Of a stretch of DNA of 64,000 nt, positions 47,901 through 56,900 are shown one piece after another. Under the pieces are notes generated by a model. The model ran no database searches. It saw only the letters and a list, made by a program, of their open reading frames with translations, and was not told the DNA's origin. Numbering within the stretch: position 1 is the first letter of the stretch; the number at the start of each line of letters is the position of its first letter. This DNA is from Branchiostoma floridae (lineage: Eukaryota; Chordata; Leptocardii; Amphioxiformes; Branchiostomatidae). Position numbers and translations under genes: made by a program. Location: NCBI RefSeq assembly GCF_000003815.2, contig NC_049992.1, positions 17,225,780 to 17,289,779 on the forward strand, read 5' to 3'.

Positions 47901-50900
47901 TCTCTCGATTTAACATCCGTTGTTCCCAGGCTTTTAGCTAGGATTTTATAATAGGGAGTCCAAATTTATTGTTGAGTCGTGGTAAGTGACTGTTGTAGGG
48001 GGGTCCGGGGGCATCCACCTTGCATGGTGCAGAGTTTTTGATGATCTTAAGTTTAAAAAGTGCATTCTAAGGTATCCTAAGAGGTGAAAATACTGTTATA
48101 GAGGTCACAGAAGAAGACTGTGACCACAGATGACCTGGTAGCATCCCTGGTCAATCAGAATTTCATGCCTGTCAGAGGATTTTTTCCCCAGTGTAAGGGC
48201 GTCCAGAGCGTCAAATTTCTTGTTATTCTAAGAAAAGTGCGTCCAGATGACGCGTTGATGCATGCCTTGCTATGTTCCCTGTCTTACGAGGGTTGGACAT
48301 TGCGGGATAAAATAAATATATAAAAAATATTCAAATGCAGTTTGATCTCCAAAACTGAACTAAAAGTGGAGAATTACTTTGGGACGCTTCGAGTGACATC
48401 CATCACTCTTCTTCAGCATCACTATAATGTGAGTGACAGATGCCGCTCGAAATGTCCTTTTTTATCCTGTTGTAGAGATTAAATTGTATTTGTATACAGA
48501 CTTACACTTACAGCATTTCCTCTCTATGATATACTACCGTAGTGCATTGAACCTTATGCATGTGCATGTGCATATTACAGATTCCAGTCCATCGCTTCAT
48601 ATGCTTCAAGAATTTAGTTCAGTTGTGGCCGGGAGCGGTTTCCTTGATGTATGCCATATTTTGTTTGTGGGGTGTGTGTATTGTCTCGACGTCACATACT
48701 CCTGTTGACACCTGTTTAGAGTGACAATGTTTACAACGAATGGTGCAAAAAAAGTGTTGCGCTATAAAAAAAAATGTTTTACTATGAAAAAGTGTGGCCC
48801 TATTTTATGCAAATGAGTTCATAGCAGTTCACAACCAGTGATGCAGAAAAACAAAAGTGTTGTACTAGGAAAAAAGTGCTGTACTATGAAAAAATGTACT
48901 ATCCCAAAAGTGTGGCCCTATTTTATGCAAATGAGTTCATAGTACATTGTACCACACATTTTTAATAGTACCTCACTATTGTGCACTATGGGTATATATA
49001 TAAACACTGTAATTGAAGGACTCTGATTGGCTGAGGGGTATTTAGATGAATTTCTGTCTGTATCTGTATCTATATAGCCAGTATAACCGACTTCGGCGTA
49101 ACACACCAGCTAATTGGCGTAACACACCAGCAATTTAGGCTTGTGTAAAGACATTTCAGTCTCTACAAGTGGATAAGGTTCAGAGATAACTTCCAGACAT
49201 TTCAAGTGACATCCATCACTCTTCTTCAGTGTCCTGGAATAAACTGGTACATGTAGAACATAGGGCAGTCATACTTGTGGGTATACCAAGTCTGTGTGAC
49301 AGTTTTTTTTGGGCCCAAGTACAGTCTGTGACAGAAAAGCGTCAAAGGAAGGAAAAAAATTCCCTGCAAACTTGACCAAAGCAAAAAAGGCAATAAATAA
49401 TCAGGGGTCGAAATACACATACTTAACTTGCAATTTGCACATAATTTTTGAGATTTGCATGTAAAAAATATTCTGAACTTGCAATATTGCATGTTGAAAA
49501 TACCTGGCCTATAGTAAAAATACTGAGGCCATGGTGCCTTTGTTTGTCTGACGGGGATCGTCACCGGTTGTCAGTAGGTGTTATAAATAATCAAATTTGG
49601 CTTTGCTGCAAACTTACATGCTGATTATGTGGATATCTTTCCAAAATTTCAAGTTCTGTCTATACTTTCATGCGCCAATTTCTGTCAACCAAAAGTGACA
49701 GAATGGGCAAAATTCTTATCTGTCTTGAGCAACAAAATTCTGCCAAAGGACGGAATGATAGATGCTGGCTAGAACATTGCAGTATTTTGCATGTAAATTT
49801 TTCAAATTGCACGTAAAATTTTTGCCAACTTGCAATTTTGCATGTAGCAAAAAAAATGTATTTCGACCCCTGCATAATTCATAAGGACTTGATTAATACG
49901 CAAGTGGGATCCCCCTCTTAGGAGACACCCCCCCCCCCCTAGCTAGATGAGAGAAAGCAAAATTGACATGATGTCTACTAGTAAATATTATCAGAGTGTT
50001 ATCAATTTGGTTCTTCTATACTTCCTTTGTAGAGAGCACAGGACGTCTAGCTGATAATTCAACATGGAATTTGAGATGTCACCTGGACAGGAAGAAGATT
50101 ATGATTGCATTTATTATTCAAGCAGGGGAGGAAATGAAGCCCTCAGAATCTTTCCTGACACACCTGTCTGGCCTTGGAGACATTTGTATATCAAGGCAGT
50201 CATGTTTGGTTGAAGGTAAAACTAGAAAGCCCACATTTTCAAAGAAAATGCAGGATGTTTCCAAAGGGAAAAGAAAAATCGTCAGAAAAGAACAAAGGCT
50301 GATTGTCAAACATGCGATGCCCTGTTCACAAGATGAAAGTGTTGTGTAGATATATCTTGATGAGAAAAAAGAGAAGAATAGATAGAAAATGTCCAAGGTG
50401 TAGGGCTGTGTACCTAAATACCCGTACCTGTACCATACCTTAAAAAATTGTTTAGGTACAGGTCCGGACCTAAACATCTGTATACCTGTACCTGTACCTA
50501 AACAAACTAAATCACTATTAAGTTAAACACTACTTTTTAAGACTACTGGAGTAGTAAATCCTTAATCAACAATGACAATGGTAATAATCTTGCAATTGAA
50601 ACTTAAGAAAACTTGCAAAGAAATTGTTTTGAGATTCAAATATGTAATTCCCCAAACAAAGATGACAATTTATCACTAGAAAACAGTTAGCTACATGTTT
50701 AACGTACAATTACTTGGTTAAACTTTTTTAGGTACAGGTGCAGGTCCGGACCTGTACCTAAACCCGTGTAACTGTACCTTTACCTGTACCTGAAATTTGT
50801 TTAGGTACACAGCCCTACCAAGGTGGGACACAAACCTCCGTCCTACCTTGCACATATGGTTCCTTTGCTGGTTGAGCTTAACTTGTACTTGTGTTGTGTA

Positions 50901-53900
50901 ATGGCGATTTTTTAAATGTTATAAACGGTCCCAGTTCTGAGTTTTCTTTGGCTGACGCTGGAAAAAGAACACAGGCCAGTATGCCAATAAAAACAATATG
51001 TTTTCCTTTGGAAGCATTAATATTCAAAGCCCAGTTGTTTAAGAGGTTTGATTCAATTGAATACAACCACTACACTGGTACATGTATGTCTTTGATTGTG
51101 TATAGAGAAGGTTTATAACCACTGTGGTATTAGTGACTGTGGTATCAGTCAGTGTACCCACTATGAAACCGAAAGAAACACATTATTTCAAACAGTTGCC
51201 ACTATTTCACCAAGCTTTTACCACCTAAATGATCACCAAAAGACTACATTTCTACTAAAAGCACAAAATCCCACCATCCTACAGAATGTGGGACAGTTCA
51301 TTAACCACTGCCTTCAAAGAAGAAGTCAAACCCGACAATAGTATTCATACTCATAGTATCATGTAGTTGATTAGACACTAGTTTTATGTATTTACCTCTC
51401 TTAGTTCTTGAGACTGTATGTGCAATTAGCCCTCGGGCATGATTTTGCAAATAAACATCTTATTATTGCGTTCATAAATTGCATGTGTAACTTGTAGAAC
51501 TTTGTAGCTGTCAGAAAAGTAAACTAACAGTTAGTAACATACTTTGAATCAACAATATGTAACTGTAACTAGTGTAAGCAAAATATTATAAGGGTGAGAG
51601 TTAAAATTCAAGATGTTTTGCACTTTCAGGCTGGCCTCTCTTTTCTTGGACTGTAACCAGAACAAAGCTTGAAGTACGTTAGGATAAACTATTTATCAAA
51701 CCCTGCCATGGTTACGTGCTGAACTGCATGCTGTAGACACAGGTTAAAGTTCACCTTTGTGAACTTCAGTCATGGTCGATAAGTTTGTTTACCGTGTACA
51801 TCCGGTAAGGTCTGAAGGACTGACTTGCACAACTACTTTGAGCTATACTTAGTCATGGCTACTCCCAGTTTTTGGTCATTTTTTGTACATCATAGATACA
51901 TAATCTAGACATTTTTCTTCGAAATTGGTCCGTTGTACTGTACTCTCACCTCTCAAATAAAAGTACCGGTACGTTTATTTTTTTCAGCCTCAAAATCCAC
52001 CCGGTACGTCCTTATTTTAGACGGTACGTTTATTTTTATTTTTTCAAATTGTGGCTTTCTTTACTAACCAGGGACCCCAAAAATATTGAAAGTTTGGTAT
52101 TTTCTGCCCATATTTCCGCGGTATTTTTGCTTAAAATTCACTATTTTTCGGACGAGGCAGCGCGGATTTCCCTGCCGCTAGCACTATGACCCAAACGCAG
52201 GACCGGTTCTGGACTTGCAAAAACGTTTCGGTTCAGGTCGAAAAATACCGAAACCCAGGTGATTCGGTACTGGACTCGTAAAAAAATATATCCTTTTCGT
52301 TTTAGACCATCTTTAACCTTCCAAAAATCTTGAAATTTGCGCTGAACAAAGACGAAAACATCGCCAAACATCGAGGTCACATGCTACACACACAGTCACT
52401 TACTCCCGTAAATTCTCTATAAAAACACAGAAATTAACCACCAACCAAACAAATTAAAAAGTTACCAATACTTTTCCATTATTTTTCACCTGTAGTCAAC
52501 TTGTTTTAATGTTCCAGCAACGAAAAAATCCTTCCAAAATAAAGCATAGCGTTCAATCGGCTCGAAAACATCCGCCATGTTGGATTCATCAACTCACGCC
52601 GAATCTCGCGACATTTTTCTGCAGTACCGTTATTTCTCGATAGGGGCAGTGTCTATGGCCTCATTGGTTTCTGCAACATTGAAAATAGCACAAGTGGTGA
52701 ATAAGGTATTCTAAGTTGGAATGTTTCTTCAAAATGTTATTTTGTAACAATGATAATAAAATAAACTTCTTTTTTTATTTCCTCAATTTTTATTTTCATT
52801 CATTTTTTTACTCAGATAAAGAAATTATGTGCAATAACATAGGAATTATTCTGTTAATTACTTGTACAATTAACTGATATGGTACTGATGCATAAATAAA
52901 TAAAAGGAGCCTACCTGCTTATCATATTGTCTTGGACTGAAGTAGCATGGACACAGTTTACATGTCAATTTGGTATTTTTCCGGGGGGTACTTTTATTCC
53001 AGGGGGTACTTTTATTAGATTTTGAAGATTTGTCCGGGGGGTACAGTACTTTTATTCCAGGGGGTACTTCTATTTGAGAGGTGAGAGTAGATCCGTGACA
53101 CCAGCACCTGTGGTAGTTGTTTGCTCAGAATCTGAAAGCTGTACTCTTCTGTATTTTGTATATATATATATATAGACCTCTATCACGCCTAACCTTTTGC
53201 ACATTGCACATCTACTTTCTAATTGTAGGCGCCGTTGATTTATCTAGTGAGGGTGCTATTTCAGAACTTGGTGGAAGGGAGTTTCTCTCTATGATAGTTT
53301 CTAGGGGAAAATTTTTTTATTCTGGGTTGTTAACTAGGGTAGTACTAATTTTGGTAACTGTCCTGTATGTAAGAAAATAGAGTTGTTCTGAGATTTCTCA
53401 AGCTTAACAGAAAATTCACAAATGTGCATAAATGTTAGGTCACAAGATTGGCTTTTAACAAAAGATGCAAACTTAAACGAATGGCAAATATTTCAGATTT
53501 TCAGTATACTATAATATTGTATATGTGTGTAATAGAACTAATACCTAATGGAGAACATACTAACATTAATGAATGGGGAAGGTACTTGCACAAAGAGAGC
53601 TGTGAATGGCATTCCAATTTCTGAAGCACCAGGGAGCTAATTAATTTGGGTGACTTCACAAAAGCTTTTGAAAATTTTATGTACATATATAGGAGCCTCA
53701 TAGCCTCCATATCAGGCTTTCTGGGGCCTTTTTTTTGCTCATAATACACTTTTGCTGGCCATTTCTGTACTCGGTCGCTGATTGCTGGCGTTTTCTGATT
53801 GCCGGCCTCCGAAAGCCGGCATCCAGACGGCGCATGGAAGTGGTAGAAAAAACGTTTAGCCATTCATCTGCCCTATTAACACATATGTTAGGAATAATTC

Positions 53901-56900
53901 GCAACTCCTTGAGAGGCAATTCGCATGTCGGCTGCAAGCGCTCTGTCCGGTAGAAATGCGTGCAGTTTATTAGCCGTCCACGGCAGGCAGGAAATTCACA
54001 CCTCCTAGTTAATCGCCCTAATCGTTTTTTAATATCACTTTCATGCGCCGTTTGGATGCAGGCTTTTGGAGGCCGGCAATCAGAAAACGCCAGCAATCAG
54101 CGACCGAGTACAAATAGAAATGGCCAGCAAAAGTGTATCATGAGCCAAAAAAAGGCCCTAGAAAGCCTGCTATGGAGGCTAGAGCCTCACTGGTTATGCA
54201 AGGGCTGATCATATGTAGGTGGTACCTATAAATACACAATGTACACCCAGCTATATATACACAGGCTACATGTGTACATGAAGTAAAGACTGTCATTTGT
54301 GCATATATGATCTCTCATTCTGAAGGTTAAATTTCTTACTAGTAAGTGGGTCTTCCAAGATATCTTATTATGTGTATAATGTTGTATTCATGGCTGTATT
54401 GTGCCTCCAGATATGTAAATATTGTGAATTATGGCTAAATTAGGGAATATACATGTATATTTTTTTATGGATCGTAATACAGGTCATTTTGTGATTTAAC
54501 TGATGTTTTTGGTGACCATCTGTAACCTTCCTCTGGCCAATTCTGATTGGTTTACTTTGTATGTTTGTGACCGCAACTGTTAGCAGCGACACCTATCGCT
54601 GCAGTTCAATGTAAACCGGTCAGAATTGCCTTGAGGAAGGTGACAAAAAGTCATCGGTGAAAATCAAGTTGCGGTTGTGTAAAAAGAGTCTCTTTATTCA
54701 GTGCAGGGTTGTAGCCAGCCTGAGATCATTTTCAGTCCCCTTGATTTTGAATGGGAATCCTATCGAGCACCGAAGGCATGGCGTGACGTTGCGCGTCATT
54801 TCTAGGGGTCTGGGTCCCAGAAAATTTTTAGACCCCCAGAAACACTATTTCCTGCATTTTGAGGTGCAAATTTTGCTTGTAGACTAAGCTGTTCAATGGC
54901 ATCTGTTTTGGTGAAGAAGAACAATGGTTTCAATGGTTTTCAAGGGTTTCAATTTTTTTTATATCTTTACATATCAATTTTTGTCTGTCCCAGGGGATGG
55001 AATGGGGAAAACTTTTTTCCATCCCCAGCTGCAAAATTCCTTCAAAGGACTGAAGGAAAGGTACTGGCTACAACCCTGATTCAGTGATTTACATGTTTGA
55101 CATCTGTCTGTTTTGTCTGACCTTGATGTTGTCCATCCCCTGCAGGTTTGTAAGTGCAGATGTGGGAAAGGCTACTTGCGGAAGGACACAGAGTGGCGTC
55201 CAGAAGAAGACACCACTGCTAAAAAGAAGAAACAGAAGAAGGGTGGATCCTCCCAACAGCAGGAACAACAAAAACAACAACACAAACAACAGCAGCAGAA
55301 AGAACAACAACAACAGCAGCAGAAAGAACAACAACCACCAACACAACAACAACAACAAGTCAAGCAAGCGAAACCTACCCTGAACCACCCTGTAGTGAAG
55401 TGGCCTGCTCCATACATGCTGCCTATTTCTGAAAGGTCGACCCCTCCCATACCGGAACATTACATTCCTGGCCTTAATTTTGAGGAGCAGAACGGACAGA
55501 AGAAAAAGAAGAAGAAGAAAAGGTCAAAGTCGGGGAAAAGCGAGACATCCTCCCAGAACTCTGAGTCCAAACCTCCCACTCCTGACGATCTTGAGAGCCA
55601 GGATGTAGAGGAGATAGTAGAAACTGTTGATAAGGAAGAGGGTGTGGTAGAGCAACTAGTAGAGTTGGGTTTCTCCAGACAGGCTAGTGAGGAAGCCGTA
55701 CAAATACATGGTTCCATGGAGGAAGCTTTAGATTCCCTCCTTAAATCCTCTTCCTCTAAAACAAATGGTGATAATAAAATAGTTGATAAAGAATTAAGCA
55801 CCGTTGTGGCGCCGCCACCAAGAAAGGTAGACAGCAACGGTAACCTTACTGTGCCTTACCCAGTACAGGAACTTATGTCCCTGGGTTTTTCGAGAGAAGA
55901 CAGCGAGGCTGCTTTAAGAATTCACGAGTCTTTAGGTTCTGCTGTAGAATATCTAATGGCGCAGCGTCAGTCTGCTCGTTATAGGAATAATCCGCTCGGA
56001 AATGGTTTTGTTGCTAGTCAGCCGCTCGCTCCCACTGTCTTTACACCACGGCCTCTTGATCAATTTTTTCCGCAAAATGGTCCCGCTTTCCCCCAGCAGC
56101 AATTATTTCTTCAGCAAAACGTTGAAGTTCCCATCTCCCAAATCCCCACTCCGTATTCTAACCCGACATCCCAGCTCTTTCCGAGTTTACCCCCGGGGTT
56201 TCTTCAACACCAAGTCCCCACCCCACCCCAGCCCCCACCCAGTGTTCCCTCAATCGACGACCACGTCCCCCTTGAGGCTCCTGCAGTTAAAACTAATGAT
56301 AAAACAGACATGTCTCACGCCATGCAGCGTTTAATGGACATGGGCTTTTCTTATAGACAGAGCGAGGCGGCCTTTAAACAACACGGCCATTTAGATTCAG
56401 CCCTGGATGCTTTAATATCTGGTGAGTTTGACGATTTTAATTGGGAAACGCAGCCCAAACGTAACGCCAATAAAACCGACCCCTTTACCAACAAGGTGCT
56501 AATAGAAAACTCAAGTTCCGAAGCCGATACTACTAACCAGGGTGGCACTTTTCCCTCCTGGCATCCTATGCAGAGTCAGAATTTTATATCCTCTTTAGAT
56601 ACTTTTTCCCTCCCATCCAAAGTGCCTATTGGAACGCCAGCATCTGATAAACAGGGCATGCCAGAGGATCCCATAACGGCCATCTCCGTCAAAGTCCTGA
56701 CAGACATGGGCTTCACTTCGGAGCAGAGCTACAAAGCAATAAAAGAACACGGGACTGTGGAAGCAGCCCTGAACTCTTTAATAACCTCTGCCTTTAACCA
56801 AAGTGGCTCTCTTGATACTGAAGTGTATATGTCTGACGAAGAGGATTTTCCAGAGAGTCTAAGCCCGCCCAAGTTGAACCACTCGAGGTCTGCGTTCCAG

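Larger units (their letters stand above)
42506..55145 (+). other. Intron 2 (about 12.6 kb, phase 0), packed with MITEs
   Basis: GTTAGT donor and CTGCAG acceptor. The intron contains the 100-N gap, so its true length is uncertain. At least ten transposon-derived units lie in it and are listed separately. The stretches between them (about 45360-46548, 46650-47078, 47420-47925, 48500-49040, 49880-50390 and 50830-51940) are AT-rich and hold no feature I could support. A hidden alternative exon cannot be excluded. Confidence 0.75.

Noticed and set aside
49996-50349. 117-codon + strand frame in intron 2
   Set aside because: Basic, low-information sequence with no recognised domain or splice context; probably a chance frame.
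55113-55145. ATG at 55113 as the start of an independent 823-aa gene
   Set aside because: These 11 codons lie in the branch-point and polypyrimidine stretch before CTGCAG|G; the CRCG motif needs the upstream exons to complete the Headcase domain. An internal alternative start is still possible but not supported.
55089-55837. Antisense open frames over the poly-Q and basic-patch coding region
   Set aside because: Leu/Cys/Ser/Phe-rich low-complexity shadows of the CAG/CAA/AAG-rich sense strand.
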